A program made the position numbers and the translations under genes. Under the pieces are notes generated by a model. That model saw nothing but the letters and a program-made list of their open reading frames with translations, was not told the DNA's origin and made no database searches. A stretch of 64,000 nucleotides of DNA from positions 1 to 64,000 of the forward strand of contig NZ_JAIQDG010000007.1 of NCBI RefSeq assembly GCF_020037125.1, written 5' to 3'. Each line of letters begins with the position of its first letter. The first letter of the stretch is position 1. Source of the stretch: Myxococcus sp. RHSTA-1-4. Lineage in GTDB: Bacteria; Myxococcota; Myxococcia; Myxococcales; Myxococcaceae. Below are positions 47,363 through 56,136 of this stretch, piece after piece.

Positions 47363-48574
47363 ATGATGAGTGCTGAAGCTTTGTCCAGGGCGCGGCTGGG
47401 CCGCATGCACGACGTCATGGCCGGTCATGTCGAGCGCGGTGAGCTGCCCGGGCTCGTCACGCTTGTCAGCCGGCGGGGCGAGGTGCATGTCGATGCCATC
47501 GGCACGAAGGCGGCCGGCGGGGGCGGCCCCATGCGGCGCGACACGCTCTTCCGAATCACCTCCATGACCAAGCCCATCACGGCCGTGGCGGCGATGATTC
47601 TCGTGGAGGAGTGCCGGCTGCGGCTGGATGAGCCGGTGGACCGGCTGCTGCCCGAGTTGGCGGACCGCGAGGTCCTGAAGCGGCTCGACGGGCCGCTCGA
47701 CGACACCGTGCCCGCGAAGCGGCCCATCACGGTGAGGGACCTGCTCACGTTCCGGATGGGCTTCGGCATCATCATGGAGCCGTCGAGCTCGTACCCGATT
47801 CAGCAGGCCATGAACGCGCTGCAGCTCGGCATCGGTCCGCCGATGCCGGCGACCCCGCATGCACCGAACGAGTGGCTGCGCCGGTTCGCCACGCTGCCGC
47901 TGATGCACCAGCCCGGCGAGAAATGGATGTACGACACGGGGGCCCAGGTGCTGGGCGTGCTGATTGCCCGCGCCTCGGGCCAGCCGCTGGAGACGTTCCT
48001 CCGCGAGCGCATCTTCGAGCCGCTGGGAATGAAGGACACCGCCTTCAGCGTGCCGGAGTCGAAGCTGGAGCGGCTGGCGAGCTGCTACCGGTTCAATCCG
48101 GAGACCTCGGCGCTCGAGCTCCAGGACGGTGCGGCGGACGGCCAGTGGAGCCGCCCGCCCGCGTTCCCGAGCGGGTCCAGCGGGCTGGTGTCGACCGTGG
48201 ACGACTACCTGGCCTTCGGCCAGATGTTGCTGAACGGAGGGAGGCTCGGGCGCGAGCGCATCCTGTCGCGGCCCACGGTCGAGCTGATGACGACCGACCA
48301 CGTCACGCCCGCGCAGAAGGCGGTCTCCAGCTTCGCCCCCGGCTTCTGGGACGACAGTGGCTGGGGTTTTGGCGTGTCGATGGTGACGCGCCGTGACGAC
48401 GTGTCGATGGTTCCCGGGCGCTTCGGCTGGGCCGGCGGCTTCGGGACGATGTGGTTCTCGGACCCCCGGGAGGCGCTGGTCGGAATCCTGATGACGCAGC
48501 GCCTGGTGTATCCGGGGACGTCGGGGGCCATCGTCGACTTCGGGAACCTCGTCTATCAGGCCATCGACGACTGA
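47363..48574 (+). CDS. beta-lactamase-family serine hydrolase
   Basis: This 403-residue protein has the serine beta-lactamase/esterase fold. The catalytic Ser-Lys is in RITSMTKPI (about residue 69), the Tyr motif is YDTG (about 192), and a Trp-Ala-Gly-Gly block near 355 takes the place of the third motif. There is no clear signal peptide, so it is probably cytoplasmic, which points to an esterase or peptidase (class C or EstB-like) rather than antibiotic resistance. ATG 47363 and 47366 are both possible. It diverges from the YCII-sigma pair. Confidence 0.88.
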   Translation: MMSAEALSRARLGRMHDVMAGHVERGELPGLVTLVSRRGEVHVDAIGTKAAGGGGPMRRDTLFRITSMTKPITAVAAMILVEECRLRLDEPVDRLLPELADREVLKRLDGPLDDTVPAKRPITVRDLLTFRMGFGIIMEPSSSYPIQQAMNALQLGIGPPMPATPHAPNEWLRRFATLPLMHQPGEKWMYDTGAQVLGVLIARASGQPLETFLRERIFEPLGMKDTAFSVPESKLERLASCYRFNPETSALELQDGAADGQWSRPPAFPSGSSGLVSTVDDYLAFGQMLLNGGRLGRERILSRPTVELMTTDHVTPAQKAVSSFAPGFWDDSGWGFGVSMVTRRDDVSMVPGRFGWAGGFGTMWFSDPREALVGILMTQRLVYPGTSGAIVDFGNLVYQAIDD

Positions 48575-48585
48575 GCTGTCCCGGG

Positions 48586-48608
48586 ACGGGCCGGCTCAGG
48601 CCGGCCGT
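48586..48608. terminator. inverted repeat between convergent genes
   Basis: ACGGGCCGGC (48586-48595) pairs with GCCGGCCGT (48600-48608) with one bulged G and a four-base loop. It lies between the beta-lactamase-fold gene and the pirin gene and overlaps the pirin stop codon. It is a likely bidirectional terminator. Confidence 0.45.
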
Positions 48609-49741
48609 TCGATGCGGCCGTCCGCGTGACGGGCGAAGCGCCCCTCGTCACGCGGGTGGACGGGGTCGTCGCTCTGCCACGGCCAGCCGCCGAAGCCCGT
48701 GCGCTGGTAGTCGGCGAAGGCCTGCTGGATTTCCTGCCGCGAGTTCATCACGAACGGGCCGTACTGCACGACGGGCTCGCCAATGGGCTTGCCTTGCAGC
48801 ATGAGCAGCTCGGCCGCGTCGGCCCCGTTCTCCAGCTCCGCCGCCACGTCGGCGCGAAGCTCGATGGAGTGGGACGGCGGAATGGCGCGGCCGCCCACGC
48901 GCAGCCCGGAGCCCTGGAAGAAGTACAACATGCGGTTGCTGCCGCGCGCCGCCGCCGGCAGCGTCCAGCGCGCGCCGGGCGCCAGCTTGAGCGTCCAGAT
49001 GGCCACGTCCGCGTCCTCGCGCGAGGCCCACGACTTCGGCGGCGGCGGTGGCGCCGTCACGCCGCCCAGCCTGCCGGCGACGACGGTGACCTCGGTGGTG
49101 CGCCCCGCCTCGTCCTTCGCGACGTGCCGGGGAATGACGTGGTTCCAGAGCATGGAGAAGTGCGGCGCCGCGAGCTTGTCCACCCGGGGCAGGTTGAGCC
49201 AGATCTGGAACAGCTCGACATGATTGGGCTTGTCGCGCTGGAGCAGCGGGAACATCTCCGAGTGCCGGAGCCCGGCTCCCGCGGTGATCCACTGCACGTC
49301 ACCGCCGCCGAAGCGGGCCGCCGCGCCCAGCGAGTCCGAGTGGTCGAGCAGCCCGTTGCGGACGATGGTCACCGTCTCGAAGCCCCGGTGCGGGTGCTGG
49401 GGGAAGCCGGGGACGACGGTGCCGTGGTACATGTTCCAGCCGTCCCGGCCGTCGAAGTCCTGGCCGAGGTTGCGGCCCGCCAGCGAGGCGGCCGGGCCCA
49501 GGCGCTCGTTGCCCGCCGGGTACCGGTCATCGTGGTGGACACAGAAAAGGAACGGATCCGGCGTCCGCCAGGGCATCCCCTGGAGTGGGGCGACGTTGAT
49601 GACCGCGCTCGGCTGCCTGCTCTCCTGCTGACCCATTCCTTGCTCCTCCGTCCGTCCGGAACCACGCGAGCAGCCCGTGGCCGTCGAGACTCCCGCCGCC
49701 GCGATCAACTTCAGCGCCGCTCTCCGGCTCACTTCGTCCAA
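48596..49741 (-). CDS. pirin-family protein with an export signal
   Basis: This 381-residue protein contains a two-cupin pirin domain from about residue 60 to 340. The metal-site motif is FPQHPHRGFETVTIV (about 115), with HSEMFPLLQ (about 162) as a further conserved block. Unusually, the N-terminus has SRRAALKLIAAAGVSTATGC, a Tat-like twin Arg followed by a lipobox Cys24. Pirins are normally cytosolic or nuclear. The start is TTG 49741 after GAGGTGGGCC; GTG 49732 is an alternative that keeps the signal. Some pirins have quercetinase activity; the substrate here is unknown. Confidence 0.88.
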   Translation of the reverse strand: MDEVSRRAALKLIAAAGVSTATGCSRGSGRTEEQGMGQQESRQPSAVINVAPLQGMPWRTPDPFLFCVHHDDRYPAGNERLGPAASLAGRNLGQDFDGRDGWNMYHGTVVPGFPQHPHRGFETVTIVRNGLLDHSDSLGAAARFGGGDVQWITAGAGLRHSEMFPLLQRDKPNHVELFQIWLNLPRVDKLAAPHFSMLWNHVIPRHVAKDEAGRTTEVTVVAGRLGGVTAPPPPPKSWASREDADVAIWTLKLAPGARWTLPAAARGSNRMLYFFQGSGLRVGGRAIPPSHSIELRADVAAELENGADAAELLMLQGKPIGEPVVQYGPFVMNSRQEIQQAFADYQRTGFGGWPWQSDDPVHPRDEGRFARHADGRIERPA

Positions 49742-49825
49742 GGCCCACCTCGCGTTCGAAACTGGCCGGGTTCATTAATCCCCGGGGTGTCCTCTTCGCA
49801 ACGCCGGTGCTGGCAGCCGGGCTCG

Positions 49826-50707
49826 CTACCCGGGCTCCTTCAGCAGCCAGTCGACGAAGGCGCGCGCCGCGGGCCGCAGCCGCCGGTGTGCCGGGTACAC
49901 CACGTAGTAGCCGAAGCGCGCGGGCATGGTGGGCCCGGGCAGCCGCACGAGGCGCCCGTCGGCGAGGTAGGGCGTGGTGATCTGCTCGCGCGCGAGCGCC
50001 GCGCCCAGGCCGTGCACCGCGGCCTTCAGCGCGTCGGTGGTGTCGCTGAAGCTGTACCGCTCGTCGAGCCGGGCGCCTCGCACGCCCGCGGCGCGGAACC
50101 AGTCCTGCCAGCCCTGGCGCGAGAGGTCCGACACCAGCGGCAGCCTCGCGATGTCGGCCGCTTCGTGGACGTCCTGGAGGCCGGGCAGCGCCGGAGCGGC
50201 CACCGGGAACAGGGCGTCATCCATCAGGTGGAGCGCCGTCAGGCCCGGCCAGTGGCCCTCGCCGTGGCGGATGCCGAGGTCGGGGCCGCCGTCATCGAAC
50301 CGGGTGAGCGCCACCTCCGTGTCGACGTGGAGGCGGATGTGCGGATGCGCGGCGGCGAACCGCGGCAGGCGTGGCAGCAGCCAGGTGTAGGTCAGCGAGT
50401 GCAGGGTGGTGATGCGCACGAGGTCGTGCTCGTCGCGCGCGGCGCTCAGTCCGCGCAGGACGTCGTCCAGGGCGGACATCGCGCTGCTGGCGGTGTCGGC
50501 CAGCTGGCGGCCCTCGATGGTCAACGACACGCCGCGCGCGTGCCGCTGGAAGAGCGCCACGCCGAGCAGCGACTCCAGCCTGCGCACATGGTGGCTGACC
50601 GCGCTGGCCGTCAGGTGCAGCTCCTCCGCCGCGTGGGCGAAGTTCTGGTGGCGGGCGGCGGATTCGAACGCCGCCAGGGCGGGGAGCCAGTCCGAGCGCG
50701 AGGTCAT
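49826..50707 (-). CDS. LysR-family transcriptional regulator
   Basis: This 293-residue protein has an N-terminal winged helix (LPALAAFESAARHQNFAHAA, then LHLTASAVSHHVRRLE). A substrate-binding domain from about residue 90 follows. The GcvA-like start (WLPALAAFE, ALAREQI) suggests that subgroup. ATG 50707 is chosen because GAGG lies 7 bases upstream; a TTG at 50719 is in frame. It diverges from the EamA exporter gene, so it probably controls that gene in response to the exported compound. Confidence 0.93.
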   Translation of the reverse strand: MTSRSDWLPALAAFESAARHQNFAHAAEELHLTASAVSHHVRRLESLLGVALFQRHARGVSLTIEGRQLADTASSAMSALDDVLRGLSAARDEHDLVRITTLHSLTYTWLLPRLPRFAAAHPHIRLHVDTEVALTRFDDGGPDLGIRHGEGHWPGLTALHLMDDALFPVAAPALPGLQDVHEAADIARLPLVSDLSRQGWQDWFRAAGVRGARLDERYSFSDTTDALKAAVHGLGAALAREQITTPYLADGRLVRLPGPTMPARFGYYVVYPAHRRLRPAARAFVDWLLKEPG

Positions 50708-50815
50708 GCGGAGCCTCAAATCATACTTGTGGCTGACCGCAATAGGATGCGCTTGTGAGGAAAATGCCCGGAATGAATATACGGCGCGGACAAAAGCAAG
50801 GTTGGTGTCATCGCC
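50708..50815. promoter_or_regulatory. divergent LysR / EamA control region
   Basis: This 108-bp gap is distinctly AT-richer than its flanks (AATCATACTTG, GAATGAATATACGG). In LysR systems the regulator binds such a shared region. CTTGTG occurs twice in direct orientation (about 50730 and 50751). No clear T-N11-A palindrome can be fixed by eye. Confidence 0.4.
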
Positions 50816-51712
50816 ATGAATGCTCCGCCGCTGGCCCGTACTCCTTCTTCCTCGCTTTCGGGCGCATGGCTCACGCCGCTCGAGCTGGGGCTGCTGGGCG
50901 CCATCTGGGGCGCGTCCTTCATGTTCATGCGCGTCGCCGCCCGGGACTTCGGCGCGCTGCCGCTGGTGGAGATCCGGCTGGCGCTGGGCGCGCTCGTGCT
51001 GATGCCGTTCCTGTGGCGGGCGAGGGCGGCCCTGACTCCGACGCTGTGGCCGAAGCTGGCGCTGATTGGCGCCATCAACTCGGCGGTGCCGTTCGCGCTG
51101 TTCGCGTGGGCCGCGCAGCGGGCACCGGCGGGAATCGGCGCCATCACCAACAGCATGGCCGCGCTGTTCACCGCGCTGGTGGCGTTCCTGTTCTACGGAG
51201 AGCGCATCGGCCGCCGGCGCGCGGTGGCGGTGTTCGCGGGCTTCGTGGGCGTGGTGATTCTCGCCAGCGGCAAGGCCGCGGGCGCGAGCATCGGTGAGGC
51301 CGCGGCGGCGGGCACGACGGCCGCGTTCCTGTACGGCATCGGTGCGAACATGGTGCGGCGTCAGCTCACCGGATTGCCGGCGGGCGCGGTCGCCGCGGCC
51401 ACGCTGTCCTGCGCGGCGGTGCTGATGCTGCCTTTCGCGGTGGCCACCTGGCCGGCACAGCCGATTCCGGCGGTGTCGTGGCTGTCGGCCGGGGCGCTCG
51501 GGGTGCTGTGCACGGGCCTCGCGTACGTCGTGTTCTACCGGCTCATCCAGCGCATCGGCGCGGCGCAGGCCGTCACCGTCACCTACATCGTGCCGTTGTT
51601 CGCCGTGGCGTGGGCCTGGCTGCTGCTGGGGGAGCCGATGACCCTGACCATGCTCATCGCCGGTGTGCTCATCCTGGGCAGCGTGGCGCTGAGCCAGAAG
51701 CAGGCGGGGTAG
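50816..51712 (+). CDS. EamA/DMT-family transporter
   Basis: This 298-residue inner-membrane protein has ten hydrophobic segments in two EamA repeats. LGAIWGASFMFMRVAARDF opens the first, and YRLIQRIGAAQAVTVTYIVP lies in the second. The length is standard for drug/metabolite exporters. It diverges from the LysR gene, which is the usual arrangement for regulator-controlled exporters of amino acids or other metabolites. The cargo is unknown. Confidence 0.93.
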   Translation: MNAPPLARTPSSSLSGAWLTPLELGLLGAIWGASFMFMRVAARDFGALPLVEIRLALGALVLMPFLWRARAALTPTLWPKLALIGAINSAVPFALFAWAAQRAPAGIGAITNSMAALFTALVAFLFYGERIGRRRAVAVFAGFVGVVILASGKAAGASIGEAAAAGTTAAFLYGIGANMVRRQLTGLPAGAVAAATLSCAAVLMLPFAVATWPAQPIPAVSWLSAGALGVLCTGLAYVVFYRLIQRIGAAQAVTVTYIVPLFAVAWAWLLLGEPMTLTMLIAGVLILGSVALSQKQAG

Positions 51713-51721
51713 GCGGGGCCG

Positions 51722-51754
51722 CCCGGTGGGGCCTGGAGGCCCTGGCCACCCGGG
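51722..51754. terminator. possible bidirectional terminator
   Basis: CCCGGTGGGGCC (51722-51733) pairs imperfectly with GGCCACCCGGG (51744-51754). It lies between the convergent EamA and YCII genes. There is no T-run. Confidence 0.3.
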
Positions 51755-51787
51755 AGGCCGGCCAGGACCCTCCGGCGGCCGGGGAAC

Positions 51788-52144
51788 TCAGTTGTCGAAG
51801 CAGGGGCCGACCCCGCGCACTTCGATGGTGGCCCACTCGGCCGCGGGGCACTCCTGGGCAATCGCGACCGCCTCTTCCCGGGTCCGGCAGTCGAGGAGGA
51901 AGAAGCCGCCAATCATCTCCTTGGCTTCGGTGAACGGGCCATCGCTGATGCTGCGCTTGCCGTTGCGGACCTCGACGCGGACTCCGTTGGAGTCGGCCTG
52001 GAGCGAATCGCTGGCCATGAGGAGGCCTCGGGCCTTGAGGTCCTCGCCGAAGCGCACCATCCGCGCGTAGACGTGCTCCCCTTCCTCACGAGTCCGGGTC
52101 CGCCGCTGACCGCGCGGCTCCATGATCAACAGCATGTACGGCAT
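51788..52144 (-). CDS. YCII-domain protein (second copy, no sigma partner)
   Basis: This 118-residue protein has the same DGPF-type YCII fold as the gene at 46798: MPYMLLIMEPRGQR start, RFGEDLKARGLLMASDSL, then ISDGPFTEAKEMIGGFF. AAGGAG lies before ATG 52144. It is diverged from the first copy and lacks its C-terminal tail of about 30 residues. No sigma factor adjoins it. The next gene upstream on the strand is the spermidine-synthase-like gene, 176 bp away. Confidence 0.88.
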   Translation of the reverse strand: MPYMLLIMEPRGQRRTRTREEGEHVYARMVRFGEDLKARGLLMASDSLQADSNGVRVEVRNGKRSISDGPFTEAKEMIGGFFLLDCRTREEAVAIAQECPAAEWATIEVRGVGPCFDN

Positions 52145-52320
52145 GGGTCGTTCTCCTTCCGCGCGCAGCCTAGCCCAGCTGCTCCTGCCCCGTGGTGTCG
52201 TTTCTCCGGCGGGGAACCGTGTGGGTAAGGCCACAGCTCCCCGCACCGCCCGCTCGGCGCTCTCGGGGTTCGTCGCGGCCGGCGCCGGACGCCAGCGGAC
52301 GCCCGAGGCCCGGAGTGCGC

Positions 52321-53136
52321 TCAACGAGCGCCCCTCCCGGGCGGGGCGCTTCCCTGATACCGGCGGGCCACCCGCGAGCGCAGGCTGAAGGCCACGCCCC
52401 ACTCGCGGGTGAGCTGCTCGGCGCGTGCGTTCAGCTCCGCCCGGGAGCGCTTCTTCGCGTCCGGGAGTCCGACCAGGATCTGATTGGCCGACTCCTCCAC
52501 GGTGAAGGCATGGAGCTGGGCGAAGCTCTCCTGCCACGTGCGGGCCATGGAGGAGTTCCACTTGCCCGGAAACCTCAGCACGTTGCCGATCACCACGCCG
52601 CCCGGTGCGAGGCGCGCGCGGGTGGCCTGGAGGAACTCCCGCGTCGCCAGCGCCGGGGGGATGCCCCGGGGCCCGTAGGCGTCCAGGAGGATGGCGTCAT
52701 AGGGCGGCCCGGGCGTCGCGATGAACCGCCGCGCGTCCGCGACGTGTGCGTGGAGCGCCGCGTCCTCGCGGAAGCCGAAGTAGCGCCGGGCCACGTCCAG
52801 CACCTCCGGATGGAGGTCCACCGCGTCGATGTGGGCTTCGGGGAGCACGGTGCGGAGGAACATGGGAATGGCGCCACCTCCCACGCCCACCACCAGGATG
52901 CGGCGGGGCTCCGCCACGAAGGCCAGTGCCGCCACCATCGCCCGCGTGTAGTCCGACTCCAGGCGCAGCGGGAACCCCGGCCACACCACGCTCTGCGACG
53001 CGCCCAGCCAGCCGAACTGGAGATAGCGCCGGCCCTCTTCGTCCTCGCTGACGATGAGGAGGCCCGCCGACGACTTCGCCACGTGCAACACCTTGCGAGG
53101 GTGCTCGAACGCACGAGCGACGCGGGCCTGGGCCAT
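52321..53136 (-). CDS. spermidine-synthase-like Rossmann-fold protein
   Basis: This 271-residue protein has LVVGVGGGAIPMFLRTVLP (SAM-type glycine loop, about residues 82-100), an acidic loop DAVDLHPEVLDVARRYFGF and DARRFI. This order fits spermidine-synthase-like methyltransferase-fold proteins. The aminopropyltransferase gatekeeper motifs are not clear, so true spermidine synthase activity is doubtful. The start is set at ATG 53136, since upstream residues look non-coding. It ends in an Arg/Gly-rich tail. It diverges from the TPR gene. Confidence 0.8.
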   Translation of the reverse strand: MAQARVARAFEHPRKVLHVAKSSAGLLIVSEDEEGRRYLQFGWLGASQSVVWPGFPLRLESDYTRAMVAALAFVAEPRRILVVGVGGGAIPMFLRTVLPEAHIDAVDLHPEVLDVARRYFGFREDAALHAHVADARRFIATPGPPYDAILLDAYGPRGIPPALATREFLQATRARLAPGGVVIGNVLRFPGKWNSSMARTWQESFAQLHAFTVEESANQILVGLPDAKKRSRAELNARAEQLTREWGVAFSLRSRVARRYQGSAPPGRGAR

Positions 53137-53389
53137 CACGGCACGGCGGGTCCTGCCTTCCGGCGGACGGCCCCCCCGGTTCAGTCGATGCCAGCAGGTG
53201 AGGGTGGGCCTCCAGGGAGCGGTGCTCTCCCCCGGGCGCCACGGGCGCATCCACGTCACGCCGGGAGCATACGAGGAATGGGGGCTCGCGGGTGGAGCGT
53301 CTCTGATCAATCTGGTGGAACTCTTCCAGTGCATCGCAAGTGAGGGTGACTTTCCGGAGGGTTGCGCGGACTCCATTAGGATGCGGCGC

Positions 53390-54241
53390 ATGCGTCTTTT
53401 CCTCTTCCGAGCGGCCCCCCGACTGATGCTCGTGGGACTCCTGCTGGTGGCCGGGCGTGGTGGTGCCGCCGCCGGTGACTTCGACCGCTATCTCTCCGCG
53501 GCCGTGAACCTCTATGAGAACCTGGAGTACGAGCGCGCGCTGGAGCAGCTGGGCCGGGCGAAGCGGCTCGCCTCGGGCGTGGAGCAGGACGTCGCCGTGG
53601 CGCTGCACGAGGGGCTCGTCTACGCGGACATGGGGAGGCGCGACGCGGCCCGCGCGGCCTTCCACACGGCGCTGTCATTGGACCCGGAGGCGAAGCTGCC
53701 GCTGAGCGCCGCGCCCAAGGTGGTGCGTGAGTTCGAGTCCGTGCGCGCCCGCGTGCGCAGGGAGCTGGCCCGCCGCTCGAGGACGTCGCCGCGGACCGGC
53801 GGCAAGCCGGCGCCAGCGGTCGTACCGGCGGCGCCGCCGCCGAGCGCCGTGGCCGGAGGGACGGACCGGCCCGAGCGGACACCGGCGCCGGTGGTGGTGC
53901 CCGAGTCCACGCACAGGGAGCCCGAGCCCTTCATGCCCACGGTGGAGGCGGCGCCGCGCTCGCGGCTCCCCGTGGTTCCGGTGGCGCTGCTCGGCGCGGG
54001 AGTGGTGGCGGCGGGCGTGGGCACGTACTTCGGGCTGTCCTCCCGGAGTGACGCCAATGCCGCGAGGGATGAAAAGGTCCAGATCGACTCCTGGAACCGG
54101 CTGGAGGACGCCAGGGGAAGCGCGCGCGTCGCGAACGTGCTGTTCGCCACGGCCGGGCTCGCCGCCACGGGGGCGGTGGTGGCCTGGCTGCTGTCCCCCC
54201 GTGATGAGAGCTCGGTGTCCCAGGTTGGAGCGTCCCGATGA
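53390..54241 (+). CDS. TPR-domain exported protein
   Basis: This 283-residue protein has a signal peptide (MLVGLLLVAGRGGAAAG region) and a TPR-like part (YLSAAVNLYENLEYERALEQL and a second repeat, residues about 33-100). A Pro/Arg/Ala-rich linker follows, and then two hydrophobic segments near residues 202-222 and 252-270. ATG 53390 is preferred over 53381, because TTAGG abuts the earlier one. Its stop overlaps the next start by ATGA. It seems to be the first of a group that includes a lipoprotein and a kinase. Function unknown. Confidence 0.8.
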   Translation: MRLFLFRAAPRLMLVGLLLVAGRGGAAAGDFDRYLSAAVNLYENLEYERALEQLGRAKRLASGVEQDVAVALHEGLVYADMGRRDAARAAFHTALSLDPEAKLPLSAAPKVVREFESVRARVRRELARRSRTSPRTGGKPAPAVVPAAPPPSAVAGGTDRPERTPAPVVVPESTHREPEPFMPTVEAAPRSRLPVVPVALLGAGVVAAGVGTYFGLSSRSDANAARDEKVQIDSWNRLEDARGSARVANVLFATAGLAATGAVVAWLLSPRDESSVSQVGASR

Positions 54242-56088
54242 AGCGGCTGATGGGTTGCGCCGTCGTGGCGGTGGGCGTGCTGTTCGCGTGCACCGTGCCT
54301 GAGTGGAATCCCGAAGACCGCGACTGTGATGCGCAGAGCAGGTGCATCGAGGGCTACACTTGCGTCGCGGGAATGTGCAGGAGGAACGGTGAACCCCTCC
54401 CCGGGACGGCCACGCTGACGATGGAGTTGTTGCCTGGGCCCTCAACGCCCGACGGGGGGGCGGACTTCCGCTATACGGACCCCCTGCGGCCGGATGCCCG
54501 GCACCGCGACGAGGAGGTGGTGGTGCGCGTCCGCGCCAGCCAGGCGCTTCCGGACGCGGGCCCGCTGAGTGTTGCCTTGAAGGGAGTGGAGGGCCCGGAG
54601 TCCTCTCACCTCCGCGTCGGAGATTGCGATGCGGGTCCCTTCTGCAAGGAGGTGACATTCGGGCTCTGGAGCCCGCCGCTGAGGGCCTTCCGTGGGGAGT
54701 TCACCGCCACCGCATCCATTCGTGACTCGGAGGGGAACACCCTCACGGCGAGCACTTCCATTCCGGTGACACGCTGGAAGTGGTCCTTCGCCGGGAAGGC
54801 GGGCGTGATTCAGACCAGCCCGGCGATTGGGGCTGGAGGCACCGTCTACTTCGGAACGGGCGGCGCGGAGGGGCGGGTGTTCGCGCTCGCGCCAGAGGGA
54901 GTGGTGCGCTGGTCGCGGGTGGTGGGGCGGGTGACGAGCGGCCCGGCCGTGGGGGCCTTCGTCAACGGCCGGGAGCGCGTCTACGTGAGCGTGGACGCCA
55001 GCGCGGTTCATTCCACGCACACGAAGGTACTGGTGGCCCTCTCCAGCGAGGGTGCCCTCCCCATCTACGGTTGCTCCCGGCAGGCGGAGGACTCCTACGC
55101 CACACCCCTGGTCCTCACCACCACCCGCATGTCCACCGACCCCGCGGACGTCGAGACCGTGGTGACCCAGGTGGAACTGCCGAAGGTCGGCACGGAGCAC
55201 GCGGCCCAGTTGGTGGCCTTCAGGCCCGATGACACGGGGACGAACCCGTGCATGGAGCCGATACCGAGCACGGACGACAGCCCCCCCGTGTTCGGGGGCA
55301 TGGTGGCTCATGGCCTCGACGTGTACGCCACCGGGTACCCTGGCATCCAGGGGTTCCGCTTCATCGCGGATGGCTGGGTGAAGGTGCCTTCCGCCACGTC
55401 CAACATGCCGTGGGAGATGTCGGGCCTCGCACTCTCGCGGAATGCCACCCATGTGGTCACCGCGGGCGCCGATTTCGACGATAGCCAGAGTGCCGTCATG
55501 CGTACCCTGACGAACGCGGGCAATCCTGATGCTGGCGTGGAGTATGTGGCAGCACGGGGGGAGCCCCCCATTCGCGACCTCGTGCTGGGGGCCGCCGATG
55601 GAGGAGAGACCCTCTACTTCGGCCATGACGCGGAGGACGGAGCGTTGACCGCGGTGGGGCTGGTGGACATGGCGAGGCTCCGGAGCGTGCCTGGGGCGGG
55701 TGTCATCCCGAACGCACCGGTGCTCGGTGCCGCCGGGGTGCTCTACACCGCGAGCGGACCTCAGTCGCGCGGAGCGGAGGTGAGCGCGTGGGAGGCCTCC
55801 ACGCTGAAGCTCCTGTGGCGGTTGAGCGATTCGGTGGCCCCGGTCGCCGGCTGGCAGTCCTCTTCCACGGTCTTCTCCTCGCCCTCTCCAGCCCTGGACT
55901 GCGCACGGGCCCGGAGCGGCTCGGCGCGTGATGAGGAGCTCGGCACGCTGTACGTCCCAGGAGCCGATGGCGTCCTCTACGCCATCATCGTGGACTCCAG
56001 GGGACTGGACACGAACGCGCCGTGGCCCCGCTTCCAGCACGACGCGCGCAACACGGGCAACGCCGCCACGCCCCTGGCCTGCCCGTGA
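54238..56088 (+). CDS. beta-propeller lipoprotein with Cys-rich N-terminus
   Basis: This 616-residue protein has a lipoprotein signal with Cys18 (LFAC). A short Cys-rich module (DCDAQSRCIEGYTCVAGMC, residues 29-47) follows, a common myxobacterial lipoprotein element. An Ig-like region comes next (about 60-170). The rest looks like a PQQ-type propeller (KAGVIQTSPAIGAGGTVYFG, then VLGAAGVLYTASG) and ends FQHDARNTGNAA, the usual PQQ-like ending. It is coupled to the TPR gene by ATGA overlap. Surface or periplasmic location; ligand unknown. Confidence 0.83.
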   Translation: MKRLMGCAVVAVGVLFACTVPEWNPEDRDCDAQSRCIEGYTCVAGMCRRNGEPLPGTATLTMELLPGPSTPDGGADFRYTDPLRPDARHRDEEVVVRVRASQALPDAGPLSVALKGVEGPESSHLRVGDCDAGPFCKEVTFGLWSPPLRAFRGEFTATASIRDSEGNTLTASTSIPVTRWKWSFAGKAGVIQTSPAIGAGGTVYFGTGGAEGRVFALAPEGVVRWSRVVGRVTSGPAVGAFVNGRERVYVSVDASAVHSTHTKVLVALSSEGALPIYGCSRQAEDSYATPLVLTTTRMSTDPADVETVVTQVELPKVGTEHAAQLVAFRPDDTGTNPCMEPIPSTDDSPPVFGGMVAHGLDVYATGYPGIQGFRFIADGWVKVPSATSNMPWEMSGLALSRNATHVVTAGADFDDSQSAVMRTLTNAGNPDAGVEYVAARGEPPIRDLVLGAADGGETLYFGHDAEDGALTAVGLVDMARLRSVPGAGVIPNAPVLGAAGVLYTASGPQSRGAEVSAWEASTLKLLWRLSDSVAPVAGWQSSSTVFSSPSPALDCARARSGSARDEELGTLYVPGADGVLYAIIVDSRGLDTNAPWPRFQHDARNTGNAATPLACP

Positions 56089-56136
56089 CGGGGGCCGGGG
56101 GATGTAACCCGGCACCCGTTCTGGCGTACCGGGATC

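Noticed and set aside
47363-48574. Antibiotic-resistance beta-lactamase
   Set aside because: No signal peptide and an esterase-like third motif; a generic serine hydrolase is better supported.
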